A stretch of 64,000 nucleotides of DNA from CAVXSP01 sp963724645. Its GTDB lineage: Bacteria; Acidobacteriota; Vicinamibacteria; Vicinamibacterales; SCN-69-37. Within the stretch, counting starts at the first letter, position 1. Every line of letters begins with the position of its first letter. The position numbers and the translations under genes were made by a program. The stretch is from NCBI GenBank assembly GCA_963724645.1, contig CAVRVJ010000009.1:62001-126000 (forward strand), given 5' to 3'. Below the pieces are notes generated by a model. That model was not told the DNA's origin, ran no database searches, and saw only the letters and a program-made list of their open reading frames with translations. Positions 19,936 through 28,773 of the stretch are shown here, in pieces.

Positions 19936-21002
19936 CTAGTGCAGCCGCGCGTCCATGGCATTGAATTCCTCGAGCGCCGTCGAGCATCGCGAGAATGTTC
20001 TCGCGCGGCATTCCCGGGCTGACTCCGCCGCCCACCGACAGGATGATGCCTTCGCCGCCGGCGCCTTCGAGGACGTCGAGCGTCGCGTCCCGAACTTCCT
20101 CCGGCGTGCCGCGCACCGCGATTTCGAGCGGATTGACGTTGCCCATCAGACACATCCGATCGCCGACGCGCTGCTTGACCTCGCGGATGTCCTTCTGCTT
20201 GCCCCAGTTGAGCACGTTGAAGCCGGCGTCGGGCAGATGGTTCAGGCAGGCGTCGACCTCGGCGTCGTTGTGGTAAATCTTCACCCAATCCTTCGGGAAA
20301 GGCGTCGCAGATGCGCTTCAAATACGGATGCGCGAACTCCAGGTAGTGATCTTCGTTGATGAACCCGACGATGTCGTCGAGGATGAAGATGCCTTCGACC
20401 GTGTCGCCCATGACCTTGTGCTGGGCCTTGAGCCAGTCGATGATCACGCGCGTGCACAGGTCGATCAGCTTGTGGCAGCCCTCGGGATTCTCGACCAGCT
20501 CGACCATCAGGTTCGTCGTGCTGCGGACGAACCCGGCGGTGCACAGCGGACCGCGCGAGGTGACCATCGGCAGGATGTAGCCCTGCGTCGAGGATCCGCT
20601 GCTCTGTGCATGCCGATCCGGTGCAGCGTCATCGCGGCGAAGGCGTCGGCCTCGACCTCGTACTCGGGGAACTCGTCGATGTCCTCGAGCCGGTAGAGCG
20701 TGTGATATTCGCTCGGCGTGTTGTCCTGCCAGAACTTGATCTTGGCGCCCGAGCACCGACGGCTCCGCCGCCATGCCGTATTCCATCCACCAGGACGGCA
20801 CCAAGATGACGTCGCGGGAACTCCTCGCATGATCTTGCAGGTTCGACTGGAACCAGAGCTCCGGGTCGAGGTAGTAGTCCATGTGCTTGATGCCGAGGTA
20901 CCCGGGGATCCAGGGGCTGTCGACGATGAGCGCCATGGGAACCTGGTCGAGTGGTTCGAGCCTCGCCGCGCGTTTGAAGATGTCCCACTGTTCGGGTCGC
21001 AT
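19936..21002 (-). CDS. uroporphyrinogen decarboxylase-family (URO-D) corrinoid methyltransferase (frameshifted)
   Basis: TIM-barrel protein of the URO-D family, which includes MtaA/MtbA-, CmuA- and O-demethylase-type methyltransferases; here it probably transfers a methyl group between a substrate and the corrinoid protein encoded next. ATG 21002 follows AAGGGA. Motifs: RPEQWDIFKRAARLEPLDQV, YLGIKHMDYYLDPELWFQ, DIDEFPEYEVEADAFAAMTL, GPLCTAGFVRSTTNLMVELV, FILDDIVGFINEDHYLEFAH and KIYHNDAEVDACLNHLPDAG. The zinc HxC motif of MtaA-type enzymes is not seen; the matching strand reads YHNDAE, so any metal site differs. Frame breaks lie near 20830, 20750, 20600, 20290 and 19980. Length about 355 residues. 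Substrate unknown; a methoxylated or methylated compound is inferred from context. Confidence 0.85.
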
Positions 21003-21022
21003 ATCTGGTCCCTTATATCTAT

Positions 21023-21740
21023 ACCTATATCGCGTCCGGTTCGATTCCTCCGATCTGTCTCTCGCGTGCTGGAGTCGGCCAACGGTCTCGAAGCCATCGC
21101 GTCGCGGATCCATTCGCCGGGCTCCTGGATATGGTGCCGCATGGCGGCTTCGGCGCCAGCCGCGTCGCCGGCGCGGAGGACTTCGATCACGGGTTCGTGT
21201 CGCTCGGCGATTTCGTGGAGCGATCGGTGTGTGAGGGCCACCATCGCATGGGTGACGAATGTGGTCGTCGCGAGCCGCATGGTGCGCCAGACCTCTTCCA
21301 GCATCCGGTTTCCCGAAGCCATGACGATCGCCTCGTGAAAGGCGAAATCCGCCTCGACGTGGCCGCGATGATCATTGCGCGATGCCGCGTCGTACATCGC
21401 GGCCACCAGCTTCTCGAGATGCAGGAGGCGTCGCGCCGTCGATGCGTGACGCCGCCTCGCGGGCGGCCATGCTCTCGAGCGCCGCGCGGACCGGATAGAT
21501 CTCGAGCAGCTCGTCGGCCGAGATGCGCCGCACCTGACTGCCGCGAAAGGGAGCGTTGACGACGAACCCGAGCAGCGCGAGGGCACGAAGCGCCTCGCGG
21601 ACCGGGGCCTGGCTGACGCCGAACTGCTGAGCCAGGCGTGTCTCGACGAGGCGGGTGCCCGGGGGGAGTGTGCCGCTGAGAATATCCTCGATTAACCGAT
21701 CACAGAGTTCCTCTCTGATACGCGGCGTTTCAGGGGTGCG
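21023..21740 (-). CDS. GntR-family (FadR subfamily) transcriptional regulator 2 (ends unresolved)
   Basis: Paralogue of the regulator at 13876-14610. The winged helix reads REELCDRLIEDILSGTLPPG and RLVETRLAQQFGVSQAPVRE; the FCD domain includes HVEADFAFHEAIVMASGNRM, WRTMRLATTTFVTHAMVALT, HRSLHEIAERHEPVIEVL and MRHHIQEPGEWIRD. No ATG, GTG or TTG is found in frame between the operator and the KRRV-like start of homology (near 21733), and a frame break near 21720 is needed, so the start given is approximate. The 3' end also needs one frame change, giving a TAG near 21023. It heads the methyl-transfer operon and should be its regulator through operator C. Confidence 0.82.
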
Positions 21741-21763
21741 CCAGCAGTGGGCCGTCGATTATT

Positions 21764-21776
21764 ATCGATTATCGAT
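21764..21776. promoter_or_regulatory. putative GntR-type operator, copy C
   Basis: ATCGATTATCGAT, identical to copy B, with an additional overlapping half-site upstream (TCGATTATT, 21755-21763), so half-sites recur about every seven to ten bases. It is roughly 30 bases ahead of the coding start of GntR-2 and in position to control the corrinoid operon. Confidence 0.62.
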
Positions 21777-22083
21777 AGTCTTGCCACGTGAACAGACTCT
21801 ATGGGCGCGATCGAAGCGTGTCAAGGGAGACCCGGTTGCCAGCAGCGGACGCGGAGAACCGTCACTGCGCGCGAGTTCGAGACACACGAGCAGCCAACCG
21901 TAACCGCGCCGTGAAGTCGGCAGGTACCGTTCACGTTGTCATCGGGATGCCGCGCGCGCGACAACGGCGCGCGTGGACGTGAACAAGTGAACGCCGCTAC
22001 GGGCGACTCGATGCCCACCCCGCGGCCCTCTTGAGTTAGGATCGTGGCCCAGGTTACTTGATGATTGTGACTCGTCAGCACCG
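21777..22083. other. divergent intergenic region
   Basis: The stretch separates the minus-strand corrinoid operon from the plus-strand SMP-30 gene. Beyond operator C at its left edge I see no coding signal with supporting similarity, no clear promoter pair and no repeat. Confidence 0.5.
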
Positions 22084-23124
22084 GTGAAGCCCAACCCGAT
22101 CCTCGATTTCGGTATCGACAAACACACCTTCAGTACGTCGGCCAGGACTGCAGCGTCCCGAGTGCATTCTCGCCGAGCGCGGACGGCACGCTCTGGTCGG
22201 CCGATGCGCGCGGCGGGGTGGTCGAACTGCGCCCGACGGGCGGCCAGCAGATCGATCACGCAGAGGCAGTCGGCGGCACTTCCAGGCGGCCGGCAGCGAG
22301 GCACGCGCTACCTGACCGGGCACGCTGCCGAATCGGGCTCGCGTTCGACCGCAATGGCGATTTCCTGATCGCCAACTTCGGCACCGACCGCCTGGAACTC
22401 ATGACGCGCGAGGGCCAGTCGCAGAGTGCTGGCCGACCGCATCGATGGCCAGCCGGTCGGCAAGGTGAATTTCGTTCTGCGTGATTCGAAGGACCGGATG
22501 TGGATGACGGTGTCCACCCGCGTCAAGAACTGGATGCACGCGCTCCGCACCGATCTGGCGGATGGTTACCTGGCGCGCTATGAAGAACGGAGCGTTTCGC
22601 ATCGTCGCGGACGGCTTCCGGTTCACGAACGAGATCCGGTTCGACGCAAAGGAGGAATTCCTCTACGTCGTCGAGACAGCCGGGCGGCTGCATCACCCGG
22701 CTGCGGATCGACGAGCACGGGCGATCCCGTCGGTCGGGAACGGTTCGGCCCGCAGCAGTCTGGGTAACGGCGCCTGGCCCGACGGCATCGCCTTCGACAC
22801 CTACGGGAATCTGTGGGGAACCCTGGTGTACTCCGACAAGCTGTTCATCCTGACGCCTCAGGGAGATTACCGTGTCTGCTGGATGAAGGCGATCCGGTGA
22901 GGGTCGACGCGCTCGAGCAAGCGTTCTTCCGCAATCACGTCACCGAGGATGTGTTGTTCGCCACCGGGCGGGGCGTCGCGCCCTGGATGGCCAGCGTTAC
23001 GTTCGGCGGGCCTGATCTGCGGACCGTCTATCATCGGGTCGCTGAAAGGCACGAGGATTCCTTATTTCCGGTCGCCCATCCCAGGATTACCCATGGTGCA
23101 CTGGAACGGTATGCTGGCTCGATA
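22084..23124 (+). CDS. SMP-30/gluconolactonase/LRE-like lactonase (frameshifted)
   Basis: Six-bladed beta-propeller lactonase family (SGL), which hydrolyses sugar lactones to aldonic acids using a bound divalent cation. GTG 22084 starts VKPNPILDFGIDKHTF. After frame correction the order is CSVPECILAERDGTLWSAD, GLAFDRNGDFLIANFGTDRL, VGKVNFVLRDSKDRMWMTVS, GFRFTNEIRFDAKEEFLYVV, GAWPDGIAFDTYGNLWGTLV and FGGPDLRTVYIGSLKGTRIP. The Glu in PECI, the Asn in FTNEI and the Asp in WPDGI are at the usual metal-ligand positions. It ends MVHWNGMLAR at 23124. There are at least seven frame breaks. It could convert the product of the quinoprotein dehydrogenases into the substrate of the dehydratase. Confidence 0.8.
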
Positions 23125-23153
23125 GCTGATTCGCGATAGTTGTCCGTCCCGCC

Positions 23154-25103
23154 ATGGCTTCGCCAATTTGGGAACCATCCGCTGAACGCATCGCGCAATC
23201 CCGGCTGACGGCGTTCACGCGCATGGTGGCCGATCGCTCCGGGCGCTCGTTCCTTGACTATGCGGCGCTGCATCGCTACTCGGTCTCAGAGGTTGCAGCG
23301 TTCTGGACGGCCGTGTGGGACTTCTGTGGCCTGATCGGCGAGCCCGGGCCGGCGGTGGTCGCCGACCTCGACCAGATGCCGGGCGCGCGGTTCTTTCCCG
23401 GCGGCCGCCTGAATTTTGCGGAGAATCTTCTTCGCGGTCGCGCGGAAGCGCCGGCGATCATCGCGAGCACCGAGCACGGCGCCGACCGGACCTGGACCGT
23501 GGCGGAACTGCGACAGCAGGTCGTCCGTGTGGCGGAGGCGCTCTGCGGCGGCGGCGTGCGGCCGGGCGATCGAGTGGCCGGCTTGGTGGCGAACGTGCCG
23601 GAGGCGATCGCCGCCGCGCTCGGTGCCGCCGCCGTGGGCGCGATCTGGTCATCGTGCTCGCCTGACTTTGGCGCGCAAGGCGTCCTCGATCGGTTCGGTC
23701 AGATTGCCCCGATCGTGCTCATCGGCGTCGACGGGTACGTCTACGGCGGCAAGCGCTTCGACTGTCTGCCGAAACTGGCGGAGATCGCGCGGCAGTTGCC
23801 CACGGTTCGCCGCGTCGTCGTGATCCCGCTGCTCGACGAGCGGCCTGGCGTGACAGTCGTGCCGCGATCCGTCTTGTGGGACGACTGGATCCAGCCCTGC
23901 GTGGGACGTGCCCTCGAATTCGAGCGCTTTCCGTTCAATCAGCCGGTGTACATGCTCTATTCATCGGGCACGACCGGCGCCCCGAAATGCATCGTGCACG
24001 GGGCGGGCGGCACGCTGATACAGCACGTCAAGGAACATCAACTCCATTGCGACGTTCACCCGGGCGATCGTGTGTTTTACTTCACGACCTGCGGCTGGAT
24101 GATGTGGAACTGGCTCGTCAGCGCGCGAGCCTCCGAAGCCGCGATTGTGCTGTACGACGGTTCCCCGTTTCATCCGGATGGCGCACGGCTCTTCGATCTG
24201 GCCGATCGCACGCAGACTTCGCTGTTTGGCGTCTCGGCGAAGTTTCTCGAGGCCGTCCGCAAGTCGGGTCTGGCGCCGGGGAAGACACATTCGCTTGGGT
24301 CGGTGCGCACGATGACCTCCACGGGCTCCCCGCTGGCGCCGGAGAGCTTCGAGTTTGTGTACGAGTCGATCAAGACCGATGTTCACCTGGCCTCAATCTC
24401 CGGCGGCACCGACATTGTCAGCTTGTTCGTGGGCGGTAATCCGAATGCGCCAGTCTGGCGCGGAGAGATTCAGGCGGTATGTCTCGGGATGGATGTCGAC
24501 GTCTTCGACGCGGACGGACGGCCGCTTCGAGGTCAGGCGGGTGAACTCGTCTGCAAGAAGCCGTTTCCGCCCATGCCGATCGGATTCTGGAACGATCCCG
24601 ACGGCGCGAAGTACCGTGCTGCGTACTTCGAGAAATTTCCTGGCGTCTGGAGCCACGGCGACTGGATCCGCTTCACCGAGCATGGCGGCGTGGTGATTCA
24701 CGGACGATCGGATGCGACACTCAACCCCGGCGGCGTGCGCATCGGTACCGCCGAGATCTACCGCCAGGTGGAGTACCTGCCCGAGGTCGTGGAAAGCCTT
24801 GCCGTCGGCCAGCAATGGGAGGGCGACGAGCGAATCGTGCTTTTCGTGCGCCTGCGGGAGGGCCTCACGCTCGACGACGCGTTGCGCGCGCGCATCGTCG
24901 AGCGCATCCGCAGGAACGCGAGCCCGCGACACGTGCCCGCCAGGATTCTTCAGGTTGCCGATATCCCTCGAACCAAGAGCGGAAAGATTGTCGAACTGGC
25001 CGTCCGCCACGTGATCCACGGCCACGCCGTGGCGAATCGTGAGGCGCTCGCCAACCCCGCCGCGCTCGATCTGTTCCGCGATCTTCCCGGGTTGCGGTCG
25101 TGA
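23154..25103 (+). CDS. aacS: acetoacetyl-CoA synthetase
   Basis: ATP-dependent acyl-CoA ligase that activates acetoacetate (AMP-forming), in the cytoplasm. It has 649 residues, the usual length, and an intact frame. The N-terminal acetyl-CoA-synthetase cap has SFLDYAALHRYSVSE and RFFPGGRLNFAENLLRG. The P-loop-like A3 motif is MLYSSGTTGAPKCIVHGAGG, followed by DRVFYFTTCGWMMWNW, typical of acetoacetate ligases, and the adenylate-binding LASISGGTDIVSLFVGGNP. The hinge GRSDATLNPGGVRIGTAEIY and the catalytic lysine region IPRTKSGKIVELAVR lie near the C-terminus. It ends overlapping the following JAMM gene by four bases, so the two are probably co-translated. Confidence 0.94.
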   Translation: MASPIWEPSAERIAQSRLTAFTRMVADRSGRSFLDYAALHRYSVSEVAAFWTAVWDFCGLIGEPGPAVVADLDQMPGARFFPGGRLNFAENLLRGRAEAPAIIASTEHGADRTWTVAELRQQVVRVAEALCGGGVRPGDRVAGLVANVPEAIAAALGAAAVGAIWSSCSPDFGAQGVLDRFGQIAPIVLIGVDGYVYGGKRFDCLPKLAEIARQLPTVRRVVVIPLLDERPGVTVVPRSVLWDDWIQPCVGRALEFERFPFNQPVYMLYSSGTTGAPKCIVHGAGGTLIQHVKEHQLHCDVHPGDRVFYFTTCGWMMWNWLVSARASEAAIVLYDGSPFHPDGARLFDLADRTQTSLFGVSAKFLEAVRKSGLAPGKTHSLGSVRTMTSTGSPLAPESFEFVYESIKTDVHLASISGGTDIVSLFVGGNPNAPVWRGEIQAVCLGMDVDVFDADGRPLRGQAGELVCKKPFPPMPIGFWNDPDGAKYRAAYFEKFPGVWSHGDWIRFTEHGGVVIHGRSDATLNPGGVRIGTAEIYRQVEYLPEVVESLAVGQQWEGDERIVLFVRLREGLTLDDALRARIVERIRRNASPRHVPARILQVADIPRTKSGKIVELAVRHVIHGHAVANREALANPAALDLFRDLPGLRS

Positions 25104-25510
25104 CTGGTGCAGCGTTCGTGATGCCGCGCGCCGTTCGGCGGGCCATTGTCGCTCATGCGAAGCGCGAGCGGCCGCGCGAGTGCTGCGGCCTGATCCTTGG
25201 CGCCCGTTCCCGGGCGGCATTCGCGATCCCCATGAAGAACATGGCGCCCGGCACCACACGGTATCGGATCGATGATGCCGCGCACGTGGAGCTTCGCCGG
25301 ATCGTGCGGGGCTTTGCGCCCGCGCTCTCGATTATCGGCGTATACCATTCGCACCCTGCCGGAAACCCGGTGCCGTCGCGTTCGGATATCGCGGAGGCGA
25401 TGTATCCGGATTGGACGTACGTGATTGTGGGTCTGCGACACGGCCGCGCGCGGGTGCGCGGGTTCCGCATTCGCGCGGAACGCGTCCGCGAGCTCCACAT
25501 TCAGGAATAG
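25100..25510 (+). CDS. JAMM/MPN-domain metallopeptidase-like protein
   Basis: A 136-residue stand-alone JAB1/MPN+ domain. The zinc site is complete: ECCGLI (the conserved Glu), GVYHSHPAGNPVPSRSDI (H-x-H-x10-D with the preceding Ser). Bacterial relatives cleave isopeptide-type or C-terminal ubiquitin-fold tails (for example in cysteine or thiamine sulfur-carrier systems), but no sulfur-carrier gene is next to it, so its substrate is open. GTG 25100 overlaps the aacS stop (GTGA); ATG 25121 is an alternative start. Aminopeptidase pepA follows 12 bases on, which together gives a small proteolysis-linked group. Confidence 0.85.
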   Translation: MTGAAFVMPRAVRRAIVAHAKRERPRECCGLILGARSRAAFAIPMKNMAPGTTRYRIDDAAHVELRRIVRGFAPALSIIGVYHSHPAGNPVPSRSDIAEAMYPDWTYVIVGLRHGRARVRGFRIRAERVRELHIQE

Positions 25511-25522
25511 CGGAAAAAAGAT

Positions 25523-27050
25523 ATGATGCCGGCGGCCGTGGGATCCGATCAGTCATCAACGTCATTCGCGGCGAGCATTCAGTCACCCGACCGGGTGAGC
25601 GCCCGAATGTTGTTCGTACCCGTGTTCCAGGATCAGGACGATCTCCAGGACCTTCCAGCACTGGATGCCGCGACCGGCGGCGATGTCGAACGGGCGCGCA
25701 CCTCGAGAGAGTTTCGCGGCCGACCGTACGAGTTCTTCATCACGAGGGTGACTGACGGCCGCTGGGACGCGACCCGGATTGCGCTCGTCGGCGCCGGGCT
25801 ACGCAAGGACCTCGACGTGGAACGGCTGCGGAGAGTCGCCGCCGCGTGCAGCTACACGGCCACGCTGCGATCGATCGATTCGGTGGGCTTCGTGGTGCGT
25901 GGCTGGCTCGACGCCGCGGCCGCCGCCGAGATCGTGGCCGACGGGTTGTCCTCCGCCGAGTTCGACGTGGGCACGCACAAACCTCGTGATGACAGCCAGG
26001 GTCGCTATCCCGCGCACGTCGTCGTCGTGGCGCCGGGCGCGGACCGCGCCGCGATCGAGCAGGCCGTGCGCCGCGGCCGGACGCTGGGGGAATGCGCGAA
26101 CGTGGCCCGCAGTCTGGCGAACGAGCCCGGCAATGTCCTCACGCCGATCGAGTTCGCCGCTCGCGTTCAGGCCGCGGCCGCGTCCGCAGGCCTGTCGGTC
26201 GAGGTGCTGGACGAAGACCGGATTCGTTCGCTGAAGATGGGACTTCTTCTGGGCGTCGCCCAGGGCAGCTCGCAGCCGCCGCGTCTCGTGGTGATCCGCC
26301 ACGAGCCCCCTGGGGCGCCGGCCACGCCGGTGTTCGGGTTCGTCGGCAAGGGCATCACGTTCGATTCCGGCGGGATCTCGATCAAGCCGGCTGACGGCAT
26401 GGATCGAATGAAGAGCGATATGTCGGGCGGCGCGGCGGTGGCGGCGGCGATGCGGGCGCTTGCGCTGTTGCGCGCCCCGCATCGGGTCATCGGCGTGATT
26501 CCGATGACGGAGAACATGCCAGGCGGCCGCGCGCTTCGCCCGGGCGATGTGCTGGCCGGCGCCAGCGGCAAGACCGTCGAGATCATCAACACCGATGCGG
26601 AGGGCCGTCTCGTCCTTGGCGACGCACTGTGGTACGCGCAAGAACTCGGGGCCACCCACCTGGTCGACGTCGCGACGCTCACTGGCGCCTGCGTGGTGGC
26701 GCTCGGCCGCACCGCCTCCGGTCTGTTCGGCGCGCCGGACGGTTGGGTCGAGACCGTTCGAGCCGCGGCGGCGCGCGCCGGCGATCGCGTCTGGCCGCTG
26801 CCCTTGTTTGACGAATACCGGGACCAGATCAAGAGCGAGATTGCCGACATCGTGAACTCCGCCGGCCGGCCCGCAGGCGCGATCACCGCCGCCTGCTTCC
26901 TGAACGAGTTTGTCGATGGACGTCCGTGGGCGCATCTCGACATCGCCGGCACGGCCTGGGCGGAGGAGCGCAAGGCCTATCAGCCCAAAGGGACCGACGG
27001 GCGTGGCCATGCGGCTATTGGTCGAGTTGGGTCTGAACGGGACGCCCTGA
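25523..27050 (+). CDS. pepA: M17 leucyl aminopeptidase (one frameshift near the 3' end)
   Basis: Cytoplasmic dizinc exopeptidase that removes N-terminal amino acids. The N-terminal macro-like domain runs to about residue 180; the catalytic domain holds GKGITFDSGGISIKPADGMD, KSDMSGGAAVAAAMRA, ENMPGGRALRPGDVL and the signature NTDAEGRLVLGDALWYA with its metal ligands, then VDVATLTGACVVALG and AHLDIAGTAWAEE. A single-base break near 26992 shifts the reading; the true end is GVAMRLLVELGLNGTP with a TGA at 27048-27050. Corrected length about 509 residues fits the family. Start at ATG 25523 is uncertain because the first 40 residues carry no recognisable similarity. Confidence 0.93.
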
Positions 27051-27061
27051 TTCTTGCAGAA

Positions 27062-27286
27062 TCACGACGCCACCGGCGGCAGATGATTCTCCTCGGGGCG
27101 ATGCCGCTGGTTCCACTTCACCAACCCGAACGCCATGATCGCGCCGAGGGCCGCGGCGATGAGCACCAGGACGCCAGTGATTCCGAAGGCCCCGATAATC
27201 ACGTCCGCGAAGCTGGTCTGATCTGACGGCTTGTCGACCAGCGTCACGATGACCGGACTCTGCTGCAGGGCGACCACGACAGACAT
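27062..27286 (-). CDS. small single-span membrane protein downstream of amidase
   Basis: 74 residues starting MSVVVALQQSPVIVTLVDKP. One hydrophobic segment (IIGAFGITGVLVLIAAALGA) spans the membrane and is followed by the basic, polar tail WNQRHRPEENHLPP. It starts 15 bases after the amidase stop on the same strand, last of the rnj-ftsK-amidase group. The family is not recognised; a small envelope or division protein is suggested only by position. ATG 27286 is preferred over GTG 27292. Confidence 0.6.
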   Translation of the reverse strand: MSVVVALQQSPVIVTLVDKPSDQTSFADVIIGAFGITGVLVLIAAALGAIMAFGLVKWNQRHRPEENHLPPVAS

Positions 27287-27300
27287 AGACACCGTACAAT

Positions 27301-28770
27301 TTACCAGAGTTCACCCTTCTCGGGCCTGTCGGAGGCGGTCGACGTCACCTTCTTCAAGGACGACTGGTACTTCAGCACCCCGTCGAACAGCGATTGCGCG
27401 ATGCGCTGCCGATAGACAGCCTGCTTGAGCAAGGACGCTTCGGACCGGTTGGTGATGAACGAGATCTCGGCGAGCACGCTCGGCATCTGGGCGCCGATCA
27501 GCACGACGAAGGGCGCCTGCTTGACGCCGAGATCCCTGAGGGATTTGTTCTGCAACCGCAGGCGCCGCACCAGGGAGGTCTGAACGATCGTCGCCAGTTC
27601 GCGCGATTCCGCCACCTTGTTGTTCAGAGCGATCGTCTTGACCAGATCCGGCAGGCTTCCCATCGTCCGGCCGGACGTCGCATTCTCGCGCGCCGCGACC
27701 GCCTCTGCCACCGGGTTGGTCGAGAAGTTGAGGAAGTACGTCTCGACGCCCTGGGCGATCAGTTGGTGGCTGGCGTTCGCATGAATCGAGAGGAAAAGAT
27801 CAGCGCCTTCGCGGTTGGCAATCGCCGTACGCTCCTCCAAAGGAATGAATTCGTCCGTCCGGCGCGTCAGCACGACATCGACGCCCGGCTGCTCCTTGAG
27901 GAGTGTCTCCAGCCGCAGCGCGACATCCAGGACAAGTTCCGACTCGGTGATCCCGTTTGACTGGGCGCCTGGATCGTGCCCGCCGTGCCCGGCATCGATG
28001 ACAATCCGCGAGATCCCGAGGCCCAGTTGCCGCGCGAGCGAGTACTCGCCTCGCGCCATGGCGGAAGCGGGGGCGGGGGACGATAGCGCGACCGGCCTGG
28101 CGTTCGCTTTCAAGAACGCGGACGCGTCGGTCGACGCGCGATCTGCCAGCGACGGCGGAGGCGGCGGAGGCGGAGCAGCAGGCGACTCGGGACTGGGCTG
28201 CTTGACCGCAAGAGCGGCTGGGGCGGGCGCGGCCGGCGCCGCGACGGTCTCAACAGTCTCCGGACGTACGGCCGGTGGAGGCGTCGGCACAGGAGCGGCG
28301 ACAGCCGGATCCGTTTCCACGTCGATGACGAGCCGAAACGGGTTGTACAGCGGGAAGGCGCTGTATCGCGGATGGCCAGTGAGCGCCAGCACCACCCGCG
28401 TGGTCTGCTCCGTATGGCGCGCGATCCGGACCGACCCGACGAGCGTTCCCGCTCCCAGAGCCTGGGTGCTGGCGATCACCGGCGTCTGCACCGTCGCGTT
28501 CTTGAAGTCGAAATACGCACGATCGGGGTTCGGGACCCGATCGCCGAGGTAGGCGACCTCGTCGCTGAATTCGATGGTGATTCGCTCTCCGTGCGGCAGT
28601 GCGGCACGCGACACGGCGCGCACGACCACGAGCGAGGCCGGCTTGACGGCCGGCGCGGTCTTCGCGCTGCGTTGAGCCTGGAGCGACAAGGGCGACGCGC
28701 CGAGCAGAACGACCGCCGCCCACGTGAGGAGTCGCCGCCGGTGTGAGTCGCAGCAGAATAAACAGGTCAC
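27301..28770 (-). CDS. N-acetylmuramoyl-L-alanine amidase with AMIN domain
   Basis: Periplasmic peptidoglycan hydrolase that cuts the amide bond between muramic acid and the stem peptide, needed for daughter-cell separation. Residues 1-33 form a signal peptide (LLTWAAVVLLGASPLSLQAQ). An AMIN targeting domain covers about 45-165 (ITIEFSDEVAYLGDRVPNPD, VRIARHTEQTTRVVLALTG). A Pro/Ala-rich linker leads to Amidase_3 from about residue 255: IVIDAGHGGHDPGAQSNGI (zinc His and Glu), FLSIHANAS (zinc His) and VLAEISFITN (catalytic Glu). It begins with GTG 28770 three bases after the ftsK stop, so the two division-related genes are linked. Confidence 0.93.
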   Translation of the reverse strand: MTCLFCCDSHRRRLLTWAAVVLLGASPLSLQAQRSAKTAPAVKPASLVVVRAVSRAALPHGERITIEFSDEVAYLGDRVPNPDRAYFDFKNATVQTPVIASTQALGAGTLVGSVRIARHTEQTTRVVLALTGHPRYSAFPLYNPFRLVIDVETDPAVAAPVPTPPPAVRPETVETVAAPAAPAPAALAVKQPSPESPAAPPPPPPPSLADRASTDASAFLKANARPVALSSPAPASAMARGEYSLARQLGLGISRIVIDAGHGGHDPGAQSNGITESELVLDVALRLETLLKEQPGVDVVLTRRTDEFIPLEERTAIANREGADLFLSIHANASHQLIAQGVETYFLNFSTNPVAEAVAARENATSGRTMGSLPDLVKTIALNNKVAESRELATIVQTSLVRRLRLQNKSLRDLGVKQAPFVVLIGAQMPSVLAEISFITNRSEASLLKQAVYRQRIAQSLFDGVLKYQSSLKKVTSTASDRPEKGELW

Positions 28771-28773
28771 GTG

